Assembly: GCF_014646515.1 (NCBI RefSeq) | Contig: NZ_BMNK01000018.1 | Coordinates: 1-64,000, forward strand | Direction of reading: 5' to 3' | DNA: 64,000 bases | From: Nonomuraea glycinis | GTDB lineage: Bacteria; Actinomycetota; Actinomycetes; Streptosporangiales; Streptosporangiaceae | In this document: one piece after another, positions 39,365-49,600 of the stretch | Layout of the letters: every line of letters starts with the position of its first letter | How positions within the stretch are numbered: the stretch's first letter is position 1 | The notes under the pieces: model-generated | The model's database searches: none | Told to the model about the DNA's origin: nothing | Seen by the model: the letters and a program-made list of their open reading frames with translations, nothing else | Made by a program: the position numbers and the translations under genes

Positions 39365-41242
39365 CTACGGGAGGAGGCCGGCCTCCTCAGAGGGGAGGTC
39401 GATCGAGGCGACGGCGACGAACAGGTCCACCTCCCGCATCGCCTCGCTGAACACCAGCGGCGGCACCTCGGCCAGCGGCGCCGCCTGCCAGCCACCCTCG
39501 GCCGGCCGGTGGAAGCGGACCTGGCCGGTGACCGCGTGGCCGTCGTGGTCCGGCAGGAGATCTTGGGAGAACGTCACCTGCCACCCTCCCACCCTGCGCC
39601 GAGCCTCCCCGGACCCGCCGCCGTCCCACGGCCCGAGGTGCTCGGCCCGCCACCCCTGCCGCTCGAACAGCGCGTACACCTTCGGATAGTCCACCACCTG
39701 CCCGGCGAACCGATCGGAGTAGACCCCTGCCGCCTCCTCAGCGGCCGTCAGCGGATAGACCTCACGAAAGGCCTGCTTGAACGGCTGCCGCAGCTCCCGC
39801 ACCACGTCCCGCCAGGCCGCCACCTCCTCCGCAGACGCGCGGGCCGGATGCCACAGCCGCACCGGCACGTCCGGCACACCCAGCCCCAGCTCGCTGCGCC
39901 ATTCACCAGGTGACACCTCGAACTCCCAGATCAGCCGGTCCACGATCGGCTGCCCCGCCAGCCGGCGGTAGGGCGGCGGGGTGTCGCTCGCGTAGCCGGC
40001 CTCCAGCGCCCTGACCAGGGTCGCCTGCTGCTGCTGAACCTGCTTGGCCAGCTTTCGCAGCCGCTTGACCTCGTCGGGATGCTCCTGCCTGACCGCCGCC
40101 GGAGCCGACTTGAGCTTCTTGTCCCCGTGCCACCACGACAGCTCGACCGCGCCATCGGTCGAGATCACCGCCGTGTGCTCGCCCAGTGCCTGCCGGACCC
40201 GGCCGTCCGGCAGCCGGAAGGCGGCCTCGATCCGCCCGGCCAAGGCGGGCTCGATCCGTTTGAGCATGCGGTCCAGCTGCTTGGGCACCCCCGCATGCCG
40301 GGTCGCCTGACGGGCGGCCCGCAGCGCCGCCATCGCCTCGGGGGTCGGATGGTCCTCCACCGCGCGAGCGATCTCGAACAGCACCCCCTGCGAGGGCAGC
40401 GTCCTGGCCTCGGTGGGCGCCACCGCCACCCCGGGCAGCAGCCGCTCCAGCAGCTCAGGCAGCCACGGCTCGTCCCGGAACAGCGCCAGCCGGGCGGCAC
40501 GGCCGATGGTCTCCTTCTCCCCGGTGGCGAACGCCTTGTCCGCTCGGTAGGGGATCTTCCCGGCATGGATCGCCGCGACCCGGGCCTCGGCCGTCTCCAG
40601 GGTCACTCGCGCGAAGTCACGGTAATCAGGCAGGTCGTCGAGCCGCTCCAGGATGTCGGGCAGGGGCGGAAAGGCGTTGAACGAGTGCTCCCGGACCGAC
40701 TCGGCGAACAGCGCCCGCCGCGGCACATCCCAGCCGAGCAGCAACTCCACCTCGGCGACCGCGATCGGCCCGCGCCCCTCGGTGAGCTGCGCGGCCACCT
40801 CCGCGTCCAGCCCCGCGAGCCCGGCCGCCGCCAGCAGGGAGAAGGGGCTGTCCAACCGCTTCTCGCGCAGCAGGAAACCGACCACCGTGCGGGCGGGCTC
40901 GGCCAGCCGCTCCAGCGGCGCTCCGGCGGGGCATCGCACCAGCGCACCGATGCCGACGAACAGGTCCGCCCACTTCCGGGTCGGCAGTCCGTCGACCAAG
41001 GCCCCGAACACATCGAGGCACGCCTCGGGGGTGAACACCGGTTGCCTTGTGCGCGCCTCCGCCTCGGTCGAGAAGCGCGCCATCCTGGCCCCACCGGGCC
41101 GCTTCCCGACCCGGTAGGCCGCCGGGATCAGCGTGCCCAGCTCGACCGCGCTCACCAGGGAGACGTCCTGCCACGGCGCGGGGTCCTGCCTGGCTCCGGT
41201 CATCAGATCCAGCAGGTGCCGGGCTGGAGAGGAAAGCTTCAT
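39365..41242 (-). CDS. DUF4132 protein, C-terminally truncated paralogue
   Basis: A 625-residue protein. The DUF4132 core occupies about residues 390-610, with WEFEVSPGEWRSELGLGVPD, VRLWHPARAS and 'RQPFKQAFREVYPLTAAEE'. The N-terminal half is helical repeat-like. Compared with the neighbouring paralogue it ends early: homology stops at VDLFVAVASI and is followed by ten unrelated residues and a stop, so about 120 C-terminal residues are lost. A perfect 18-base palindrome (39371-39388) covers its last codons. Whether it is functional is open. Homologues near MolR/WGR proteins have no proven role. Confidence 0.75.
   Translation of the reverse strand: MKLSSPARHLLDLMTGARQDPAPWQDVSLVSAVELGTLIPAAYRVGKRPGGARMARFSTEAEARTRQPVFTPEACLDVFGALVDGLPTRKWADLFVGIGALVRCPAGAPLERLAEPARTVVGFLLREKRLDSPFSLLAAAGLAGLDAEVAAQLTEGRGPIAVAEVELLLGWDVPRRALFAESVREHSFNAFPPLPDILERLDDLPDYRDFARVTLETAEARVAAIHAGKIPYRADKAFATGEKETIGRAARLALFRDEPWLPELLERLLPGVAVAPTEARTLPSQGVLFEIARAVEDHPTPEAMAALRAARQATRHAGVPKQLDRMLKRIEPALAGRIEAAFRLPDGRVRQALGEHTAVISTDGAVELSWWHGDKKLKSAPAAVRQEHPDEVKRLRKLAKQVQQQQATLVRALEAGYASDTPPPYRRLAGQPIVDRLIWEFEVSPGEWRSELGLGVPDVPVRLWHPARASAEEVAAWRDVVRELRQPFKQAFREVYPLTAAEEAAGVYSDRFAGQVVDYPKVYALFERQGWRAEHLGPWDGGGSGEARRRVGGWQVTFSQDLLPDHDGHAVTGQVRFHRPAEGGWQAAPLAEVPPLVFSEAMREVDLFVAVASIDLPSEEAGLLP
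39371..39388. repeat. 18-bp perfect palindrome at the DUF4132 3' end
   Basis: GAGGAGGCC followed by its reverse complement, overlapping the last codons of the truncated copy. It could act as a terminator stem or mark the deletion junction. Confidence 0.5.
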
Positions 41243-41285
41243 GCGGGAGATCCTGCCGGACGCCTCCGACAGAGTTGTCCATCGG

Positions 41286-43224
41286 TCAGGTCGTGATCTG
41301 GCGGGTGATGGGCGGGTCGGTGATGGCGGTGTCGTTCGCCAGCAGGAAGGCCTTGCTGAGGATGAGCGCCAGCCGGCCGTCCTCCTCGAAGGGGAGGAAC
41401 AGCCCCGCGTGGGGGTCGCGGGTCGAGACGATGCACAGGTAGGCGTCGTTGGGCTCCATCAGGATGTTGCCCGAGCCCAGGTGGATCTTGTAGGTGCGCA
41501 GGTCGCCCCGAACCACCAGGAAGCGGTCGGTGACCGTACACCGCTCGGCGATGGACGTGCGGCCGAGCAGACGGGACAGTGCGTCCCGGCGCACCTCGGC
41601 GGACGGCGCCAGCGGCCCGGACGAACCCGTCTCCCAGTAGCCCCGCAGCTCGTCCGGCCTGTTGGCGGCCCATTCGGGGTAGCTCGCGATCGAGGCGACG
41701 GCGACGAACAGGTCCACATCCCGCATCGCCTCGCTGAACACCAGCGGCGGCACCTCGGTCAGTGGCGCCAGGCGCCACTCTCCTTCCGTCAGCCGGTGGA
41801 AGCGGACCTGGTCGGTGACCGCGTAGCCCTCCTCGTAGAAGAGATACCCGTGGTCGAACGACGCCTGCCATCGTCCCCCCGCCAGCACCCGCCGCGCCTG
41901 CCCGTCGCCGCCGCCGTCCCAGGGCCCCAGGTAGTGGGCCTGCCAGCCCCGCTGCTTGAACAGCGCGTACAGCTTCGGGTAGTCGACCACGTGCTCGGCG
42001 AACCGGTTGGAGTGGACCTCCGTCGCCTCCTCGGCGGGCGTGAGCAGATAGACCTCACGAAAAGCCTGCTTGAACGGCTGCCGCAGCTCCTTGTCCTGCA
42101 CCACCTCCCGCCAGGCCGCCACCTCCTCCAGCGACGCGCGCGCCGGATGCCACAGCCGTACCGGCACGTCCGGCACGCCCAGCCCCAGCTCGCTGCGCCA
42201 CACGCCGGGCGAGACCTCGAACTCCCAGATCAGCCGCTCGGCGATCGGCTGCCCGGCCAGCTGGTGATAGGGCGGCGGGGTGTCGCTCGCGTAGCCGGCC
42301 TCCAGCGCCCTGACCAGGGTCGCCTGCTGTTGCTGGACCTGCTTGGCCAGGGTTCGCAGCCGCTTGACCTCGTCGGGATGCTCCCGTCTGACCGCTGCCG
42401 GGACCGACTTGAGTTTCTTGTCCCCGTGCCACCACGACAGCTCGACCGTGCCCTCGGTCGAGATCACCGCCGTGTGCTCGCCCACCGCCTGCCGCACCCG
42501 CCCGTCCGGCAGCCGGAAGGCCACCTCCAGCCGGTTGGCCAAGGCGGGCTCGATCCGTTTGAGCATGCGGTCCAGCTGCTTGGGCACCCCCGCATGCCGG
42601 GTCGCCTGACGGGCGGCGCGTAACGCCCAGACGGCCTCCGGCGTGGGATGCTCCTCCACCGCACGGGCGATCTCGTACAGCAGGCTCTGCGAGGGGAGCG
42701 TCCTGGCCTGCGTGGGCGCCACCGCGACTCCGGGCACGAGCCGCTCCAGCAGCTCGGGCAGCCACGGCTCGTCGAGGTAGAGCGCCAGCCGGGCGGCACG
42801 GCCGATGGTGTTGGTCTCGCCGTGGTCGAACGCCTTGTCCGCCCGGTAGGGGATCTCCCCGGCGTGGATCGCCGTGACCCGGGCCTCGGCCGCTTCCAGG
42901 GTCGCGCGGGCGAAGTCGAGGTAGCCGGGCAGGTCGGAGAGCTTCCGCACATCAAGTGGCGGCGGCGAGAAATGGGCGGGCCCCTCCGCCAGCGACTCGG
43001 CGAACAGCGCCCGCCGCGCCACATCCCAGCCGAGCAGTCTCCGCCGGGAGGGGCACCACCGTGCCGACCGCGACGCACAGGTCCGCCCACTGCTGGGTCG
43101 ACAGCTCCTCGACCAGAGGCTCGAACAGCTTGGCGCACGCCTCGGGCGGGAACGACGTGCTCGTCTGCTCGGCGGTTTTGATCATCAGCTGCAGCAGGTG
43201 CTGGGCCCGATAGGAGAACGGCAT
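41286..43224 (-). pseudogene. DUF4132 paralogue, frameshifted and N-terminally deleted
   Basis: A second DUF4132 gene upstream of the first, very similar in its central part. Reading from ATG 43224 (MPFSYRAQHLLQL, aligned with the other copy's MKLSSPARHLLDL), the frame is lost near 43036. Homology resumes in another frame at LLGWDVARRALFAESL and stays open to 41286. Relative to the other copy about 41 residues are missing near residue 16 and about 58 residues at the frame break, an out-of-frame deletion. The C-terminal region absent from the other copy is complete here (WETGSSGPLAPSAEV, TVTDRFLVVRGDLRTYKIHL, LILSKAFLLANDTAI). The 578-residue distal frame could still be translated from an internal start. 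Confidence 0.7.
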
Positions 43225-43299
43225 GCGCGAGATCATGCCGGACCCCACCGACACAATCATTCCTGGCCCGAGCCGGGATCCGGCCGTAGGTTCGACGGC

Positions 43300-43425
43300 A
43301 TGACCGTACGAGTGGAGCGCGAAAGCCTGGTGACGACCGTCGTGTTCAGCAGGCCCGAGGCGCGCAACGACGTCGAGGGGCGTCGCTGTCGGCTCACGCT
43401 GTTCCTGCCCCCTGAGGCAGCGTGA
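43300..43425 (+). pseudogene. Enoyl-CoA hydratase N-terminal fragment
   Basis: ATG 43300 opens a 41-codon frame. Its first 24 residues, VRVERESLVTTVVFSRPEAR and the Asn that follows, match the first strand of enoyl-CoA hydratases. The rest is unrelated and ends in a stop. The oxyanion and catalytic parts are gone. Confidence 0.6.
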
Positions 43426-43539
43426 GCGTGGTGATCACGGTTTGATGTCGCCCAGGTGCGACGACCTGGTGGTATCACGGAGAGTTCGCCTTCCATAGAA
43501 ATGTCGATCTTGACGTGGGAGCACCTATAGGACGTTATT

Positions 43540-43553
43540 GGAACATATGTTCC
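43540..43553. promoter_or_regulatory. 14-bp palindrome before secreted-protein gene
   Basis: GGAACATATGTTCC is a perfect palindrome 18 bases before the GTG start and just ahead of its AAGGAG ribosome site. Its position suits a repressor site over the transcript start. Confidence 0.45.
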
Positions 43554-43571
43554 CGTCTTAAGGAGTTCTAC

Positions 43572-45233
43572 GTGCGCCACCCACTGATTCGCCGACTAGC
43601 CGCTTACTGCGGTGCCGTCGGCTTGATCACGGGCCTGCTCACCGTGTCGGCCCCTGCCGCCTCGGCCGCCGATACCACGACCGATCTCGGGGTGAGCCTC
43701 GATTCCTTCACCGCCGACATCGCCGTCGGCGGTGGCCAGGTGTTCGTCTCCGCCGCAGACCGGATCATCGTCGCCGACCGCGGCGGAAACGTCACGGGCG
43801 GTGCCGTCACCGGCCTGTCAGGGGTGGACGGGCTGGCCCTGAACACGGGCGCCACCCGCCTGTACGCGGCGCTCACCGGCTCGAACGAGGTGGCCGAGAT
43901 CGACACCGCGAGCCGCACCGTCCTCCGCCGGATCGACCTGTCCGCCCACCCGTGCCCGTCCACGCTGGCCCTGTCCGGCCAGTGGCTGTGGGTGGGACAC
44001 GGCTGCGCCGGCGAGGAGGGTGGCGACGACGGTGGCGCCGTCGGCCTGGACCTGACGGCGGCGGCTCCGACGCCGGTGACGCTCGGGCGCGTGCACGCCC
44101 GGACTCCCGTGCTCGCGGTCGCCGGCGACACGCTCGTGGTCGGCGAGACCGGCCTACGCCGTTCCGACCTGCTGGTCTACGACATCGGCGGCGGCACCCC
44201 GACGCTGCGCGGCGAGATCGACGGCCAGAGGTGGGACCTGGACAAGCTGAACGAGCTCACCCTCACCTTCGACGGCTCCACCCTGATTGCGGCGGCCGAC
44301 GCCCCCGGGCACTTCACCAAGTTCGACACCACGACCCTGACGGCGACCGGCGCCTACGGAGATGGATGGGACGGGTACCCGGCCGGCGTGGCGATCGACT
44401 CCCGTGGCGCCTACGTCGCCGCGGGGCGCCAGTGGGGCAGCACCGACCTCACGCTCTACGACGCCGCGACCGGGGCGGTGACGTACTCCGCCGACCAGCC
44501 GGACGCCGAGGTGGTCCCGGGCGGCGTCGTGTTCTCCGGGCAGGATGTCTACACGCTGCTGCGGAACTCGGCGGGCCGGCTGCTGCTGTGGCGGCTGCAC
44601 GGCGTCACGCTGCCGGCCTCCGAGCTGACGCTGACGGCCCCGGCGCGCGTGCGGTCCGGTGGGTCGGTCACCCTCGAAGGGCGGATCACCCGGACCAGCG
44701 GCAAATCGCGCATCGTCCGGCCGCTCGCCGTGACCCGCCGCCTGCCCGACGGGACGAGCGTGCCGCTCGACAGCGTGACGGCAGGCGAGGACGGCAGGTT
44801 CACCTTCACGGACACACCCCCGGGCGTCGGCGAGGTGACCTACACCGTGCTCTGGGACGGCGACAGCAGATCCCGCTGGAGCAGCGCCTCCGCCACCGTG
44901 ACGTTCATGCACATCTCCTCTCTCACCCTGGACGGACCGGCGTCCGGAACTGTCGGCGAGCCTGTGGAGCTGACCGGCGTGCTTACGGTGGGCGACCGGC
45001 AGCCCGAACCGGGCGCCACGATCACCGTGCAGCGCAGCGTGACGAACGACGGCGACCCCGAGACCGTCATTCTCCCGCCCGTGAGCACGGACGCAGATGG
45101 CTCGTACACCTTCATCGACACGCTCGAGACCGCCGGCAGATACACCTACATCGCGATATGGACCGGGCACGCCACAGCCGGGCGGGCCACGACCCACCAT
45201 CGGGTCACGGTCACGCTTGGCAGCAGCGGGTGA
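43572..45233 (+). CDS. Secreted beta-propeller protein with Ig-like repeats
   Basis: A 553-residue exported protein. The signal peptide is residues 1-33 (RRLAAYCGAVGLITGLLTVS, cleavage near ASA-AD). Residues 35-350 form propeller-type repeats, for example 'QVFVSAADRIIVADRGGN', 'TRLYAALTGSNEVAEIDTA' and 'STLIAAADAPGHFTKFDT'. Residues 355-550 hold two bacterial Ig-like domains with matching openings (LTLTAPARVRSGGSVTLEGR and LTLDGPASGTVGEPVELTGV). GTG 43572 has AAGGAG seven bases upstream. It is probably a cell-surface or matrix protein; there is no sortase motif or membrane anchor. Confidence 0.75.
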   Translation: MRHPLIRRLAAYCGAVGLITGLLTVSAPAASAADTTTDLGVSLDSFTADIAVGGGQVFVSAADRIIVADRGGNVTGGAVTGLSGVDGLALNTGATRLYAALTGSNEVAEIDTASRTVLRRIDLSAHPCPSTLALSGQWLWVGHGCAGEEGGDDGGAVGLDLTAAAPTPVTLGRVHARTPVLAVAGDTLVVGETGLRRSDLLVYDIGGGTPTLRGEIDGQRWDLDKLNELTLTFDGSTLIAAADAPGHFTKFDTTTLTATGAYGDGWDGYPAGVAIDSRGAYVAAGRQWGSTDLTLYDAATGAVTYSADQPDAEVVPGGVVFSGQDVYTLLRNSAGRLLLWRLHGVTLPASELTLTAPARVRSGGSVTLEGRITRTSGKSRIVRPLAVTRRLPDGTSVPLDSVTAGEDGRFTFTDTPPGVGEVTYTVLWDGDSRSRWSSASATVTFMHISSLTLDGPASGTVGEPVELTGVLTVGDRQPEPGATITVQRSVTNDGDPETVILPPVSTDADGSYTFIDTLETAGRYTYIAIWTGHATAGRATTHHRVTVTLGSSG

Positions 45234-45249
45234 CCTGCGAGGGTTGGAG

Positions 45250-46551
45250 CTAGAGGACCGGGAAGTTCGCCCTGATCACACCCCGCGGGTCGCGGGCGCG
45301 CTTGAGGTCGCGCAGCCTGTCGAGGGTCTCGCGGGGGAAGGCGGACGCGGCGTGCTCGCCGTCATGCAGCATCGTGTACGGCTTGCGTCCGGTCGTGTGC
45401 GGCACCAGGGCCTTCGACAGGCCTTCGATCCGGTCGGCCGTGTCCTGGGACGGCAGGCCGAGCAGGTAGACCAGGTACGGCTCGTCCAGGTGACCGGCCG
45501 CGCCGCCGCCCGGGACGGGCCTGGACAGGGCGCCGCCCAGGTGCCTGATCTGCACGCTGACCAGCGGGTCGATCGGGTCGGCCAGCAGCACCTCGGCCAC
45601 CGCGTCGTCCAGGCTCGTCAGCAGGTACGCGCTGCTCATGCTGGGGAGCGGGTCGGTCGGTTCGGCGCAGATGCCGCCCAGCTCGGCCACCGGCAGCAGG
45701 CCACGGCCGTCGCTGATCGCGCCGCCGATCCGGTCGAACGGGCTCAGCAGGTCGCCCGGGTGCTCGCCCAGGAAGGTGCAGTCCACCGTGACGAAGCCCG
45801 GCCCGCCGGGGAGCTTCAGCAGGTCGTACCAGACGGTCAGCTCGTCCGGAGCCGTCGCGGTGACCTCGCGGTAGGCGGCCAGCACCTCCGGCGCCCGCTC
45901 CACCGGCCACATGATCCGCCCGCCGTACAGGAAGGGTGCCGGACGCAGGGCGAACTCCAGCGCCGTCACCACGGCGAAGTCGCCGCCGCCACCGCGCAGC
46001 GCCCAGAACAGCTCCGGGTCGGTCTCCGCCGTCACCCTGATCTTCGCGCCGCCGGCGTCGACCGCGTCGAAGGCCAGCACGCTGTCGGCGGCGATCCCGT
46101 AGGCCCTGCTGAACCAGCTCAGCCCGCCGCCCAGCGTGTATCCCGTCACGCCCACGACGGGGGAGCTGCCCGCCAGGCCCGTCAGTCCGAGCGGGCTCGC
46201 CGCGGCCAGCACCTGGCCCCACTGAGCGCCCGCCCCGACCCGCGCCACACCATCCGGGCCGGCCTCCGCCGATCCGCCGATGATCTCCACGCTGTTCAGC
46301 CGGTGGGTGCGCAGCAGGATCGTGCCGTCGGCCGAGCCGCTGGCGGAGTGGCCGGTGGGCTGGGTCGTCACCGCCAGGCCGTGCAGGGCGGCATAGCTGA
46401 CCGTGGCGGCCACGTCCTCGGCGTCCGCCGCCTCGACGACCGCCACGACCTTCTGCGCGACCGCCAGGTTCCACGGTCGGCTCGCCTCGGCGAAGCCGGG
46501 GTCGCCGGCGGCCCAGATCGTGCCCTTGATCGTGTTCTTCAGTTCGTTCAT
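45250..46551 (-). CDS. FAD-binding oxidoreductase, berberine-bridge type
   Basis: A 433-residue PCMH/BBE oxidase. The N-terminal FAD part shows VTTQPTGHSASGSADGTILL, with the His that often bonds covalently to FAD, and GVTGYTLGGGLSWFSRAYG. The C-terminal BBE motif is LKRARDPRGVIRANFPVL. Homologues oxidise alcohols, sugars or polyketide intermediates. There is no signal peptide. It is divergent from the BTAD-AAA regulator 53 bases away, which probably controls it. Confidence 0.9.
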   Translation of the reverse strand: MNELKNTIKGTIWAAGDPGFAEASRPWNLAVAQKVVAVVEAADAEDVAATVSYAALHGLAVTTQPTGHSASGSADGTILLRTHRLNSVEIIGGSAEAGPDGVARVGAGAQWGQVLAAASPLGLTGLAGSSPVVGVTGYTLGGGLSWFSRAYGIAADSVLAFDAVDAGGAKIRVTAETDPELFWALRGGGGDFAVVTALEFALRPAPFLYGGRIMWPVERAPEVLAAYREVTATAPDELTVWYDLLKLPGGPGFVTVDCTFLGEHPGDLLSPFDRIGGAISDGRGLLPVAELGGICAEPTDPLPSMSSAYLLTSLDDAVAEVLLADPIDPLVSVQIRHLGGALSRPVPGGGAAGHLDEPYLVYLLGLPSQDTADRIEGLSKALVPHTTGRKPYTMLHDGEHAASAFPRETLDRLRDLKRARDPRGVIRANFPVL

Positions 46552-46604
46552 GGGGATGACTGTGCATGTAACGGTTTGAGAGTGGCTTGAGGTTGACTTG
46601 GGGC

Positions 46605-49600
46605 GTGGAGCTTCGACTGTTCGGCCCGCTTGAGGTGTACGACGCCGACGGCGTCAGGCTCGATCCCGGCACGCGTAAGCAGCGGGCCGTGCTGGCCATG
46701 CTCGCCCTGCGGCCGGGCCGGGCCGTCTCGCTCGACCGGCTCATCGAGGAGCTGTGGGCGGGGGAGGCCCCGGCCAAGGTCACCGCGACGCTCCAGGCGT
46801 ACATCTCGCACCTGCGGCGGGTGCTGGAGCCGGACCGCAAGCCGCGCACCCCGCCCGCGCTGCTCCTCACCCGCGAGCCCGGCTACCTGCTCGACATCAC
46901 GCCCGCCCAGACGGACCTGGGCCGGTTCGCCGCCTGGAGCGCCGACGGCGGCCGCCTGATCCGGTCCGGCAGGCACGCCGAGGCCGCGGCGGTGCTCGAT
47001 CGGGCGCTGGCGCTGTGGCGGGGGGAGCCGCTGGCGGAGTTCGCCGGCCTGGCCTTCGCCCGCGCCGAGTCCGCCCGGCTGGCCGAGCTGCGGTCGGGCG
47101 CGCTGGAAGATCGGCTGGAGGCCCGGCTGGGCCTGGGCGAGGCCGGCATCCCCGACCTTGAGGCGCTGGCCGAGGCCAATCCCTACCGGGAGCGCGCCTG
47201 GGGCCTGCTGGTGCTCGGCCTCTACCGGGCCGGGCGGCAGGCCGAGGCGCTGGCCGCCCTGCGCCGGGTGCGTGCCCTGCTGGCCGGCGAGCTCGGCATC
47301 GAGCCGGGTCCCGAGCTGAAGCGCCTGGAACAGGCCGTCTTCGGCCAGGCCCCGGAGCTGGAGGCCCGCCCTCACCCCCCGATCTACGCCGCCCCCGGCT
47401 CACCGAGCACCCTCCCGCCCGTTCCCGCAGGTCCGGGTGACGCGGTGATCTCGCAAAGTCCGGTCGAGGGCGTCGGTGGGCGGCTGGTGGGGCGGGACGG
47501 GGAGGTGCGGGCGGTCGAGGAGCGGCTGGCGGAGGCGCGGGCCGGCCGGGGCGGGCTGGTGGTCATCACCGGCGAGGCGGGGATCGGCAAGACCAGCCTG
47601 GCCAGGGCCGTCGCCGAGCTGGCCGGGGCGCGCGGGTTCCGGGTGGCGTGGGGGCGCTGCCTGGACGGGGGCTCGGCGCCGGCGTTCTGGCCGTGGACGC
47701 GGGCGGGCGTGCTCCCGGCGCGGGCGCACGCCGAGCTGTTCGACCTGTACGACGACGTGCTCGCGCACCTGCGCGCCGGGCCGAACCTGCTGGTGCTGGA
47801 GGACCTGCACTGGGCCGACGCCTCCTCGCTGAAGCTGCTCGGTCATGTCGCCGGCGAGCTGGCCCGTACCTCCACGCTGGTCCTCGCCACGCTCAGGCCC
47901 GAGCCGGGCGAGCACCCGGAGCAGCTGCGCGAGACGCTCGGCGCGCTGGCCAGGGAGGGTCTGCGGATGCCGCTGGCCCCGTTCGACGCCGAGGACGTGC
48001 GCCACTACCTGCGCCTGCGCGACGTGCGGGCTGACCCGCTGGCCCTGCTGGACCGCTCGGGCGGTAACCCGTTCTACCTCACCGAGCTGCTCCGCCTGCC
48101 GGAGAGCGAACGCGATCTGGTCCCACCGGGCGCCCGCGACGTCATCGACCGCCGCCTGGCCAGGCTCCCCGGACCCACCAGGGAGCTGCTCAGGGCGGCG
48201 GCCGTGGCCGGCCGCGAGGTGGACCTGGAGCTGCTGTCCGCGCTGGCCGAACGGCCGGTCGAGGAGGTCATGTCGCTGCTGGAGCCCGCCCTGGCGACCG
48301 GGCTGATCACCGAGGCGGCCGGCTACCGCTTCTCCCACGACCTGGTACGCCAGGCGCTCGACACCGGCCTGGACCGGCTGGCCCGCGCACGGTTGCACCT
48401 CAGGGCGGGCGACCATCTGCACCAGGTCCCCGGCGCGGACCCCGCCCTGCTCGCGGGCCACTACGCCGCCGCGGCGCCGCTGGGCGGCTCGGCCAGGGCC
48501 GTCGAGCACGCGACCGAGGCCGCCCGCCGGGCCACCGCCGGGCACGGCTACCAGGAGGCCGTCGAGCTGTGGGAGCTGGCGCTCGCCCACCTGCCGGCCG
48601 GCGACTCGCCCGCCCGCTGCCGCGCCCTGACCGAGCTCGGGCAGGCACGCCGCGACGCCGGGGACGCAGAGGGCGCGCTGCGCGACCTGAGCGAGGCGGT
48701 CGCCCAGGCCCGCCGGCTCGGCGACCGGCAGGCGCTGGTGGCGGCGGTGTCGGTGTTCGGCGGCCCGGCGGTGTGGAACTGGCGGCCGTACGGGGTCGTG
48801 GACGAGGAGATGGTGGCGGTTCTGGAGGAGCTGCTGGCGGGCCCGCTCGCCGACCACGACAGGGCGACGCTACTGGGCACGCTGGGCGTCGAGCTGTACT
48901 ACGGCCCGCGCCGGGCCGAGGGCGAGCGCCTCGCCGCCGAGGCGGTCGAGTTGGCCCGCGCCCTGCATGATCCGGCCCTGCTCGCCAGGACCCTGAACAA
49001 CCACCTGCTCGCCTCCTTCGTCCCCGGCCGCAACCCGCAGCGGCTGCGCGCGGCCGAAGAGATGCGCGAGATCTCCCCCCTGAACAGGCAGGCCCGCCTG
49101 ATCGCCGGGATCTTCCGGATGTCCTGCCTGCTGCGCGCCGGTGAGCTCGCCGAGTGGGAGCGGGAGCTGGCCCGCTGCGACGAGTTGGTCCGGCGGCTGC
49201 GCCGGCCGGAGCTGGAGGCCATGGTCAGGGTGGCGGAGACGGCCGGGCACACCCTGCACGCGCGCTGGCCGGAGGTGGAGTCCCTGCTGGAGCGTTTCCC
49301 CGGCCCGAGGTACGGCGCGAGCCTGTGGGGACTGGACGCCCGCCGCCTGACCGGCCTGTACACCTGCAGGCGCGGCCAGGGCAGGGTGGCCGAGATCCTG
49401 GACGAGCTCGTCGCCGCGGCCGACCGCCCGCTGCTCACGCCGCTCCGCCCGCTCGCCGTGCTGGCCGCGCTCGACACCGGCCAGGAGGACCTGGCCAGGC
49501 ACCTGCTCGCCCGGTGGGGCGCCGACCTGCGCGAGGACTGGTCCGCCGACTTCCTGTGGCCCGTCTGGGGGCTCATCGCCGCCCGGCTCGGCACGCCGGA

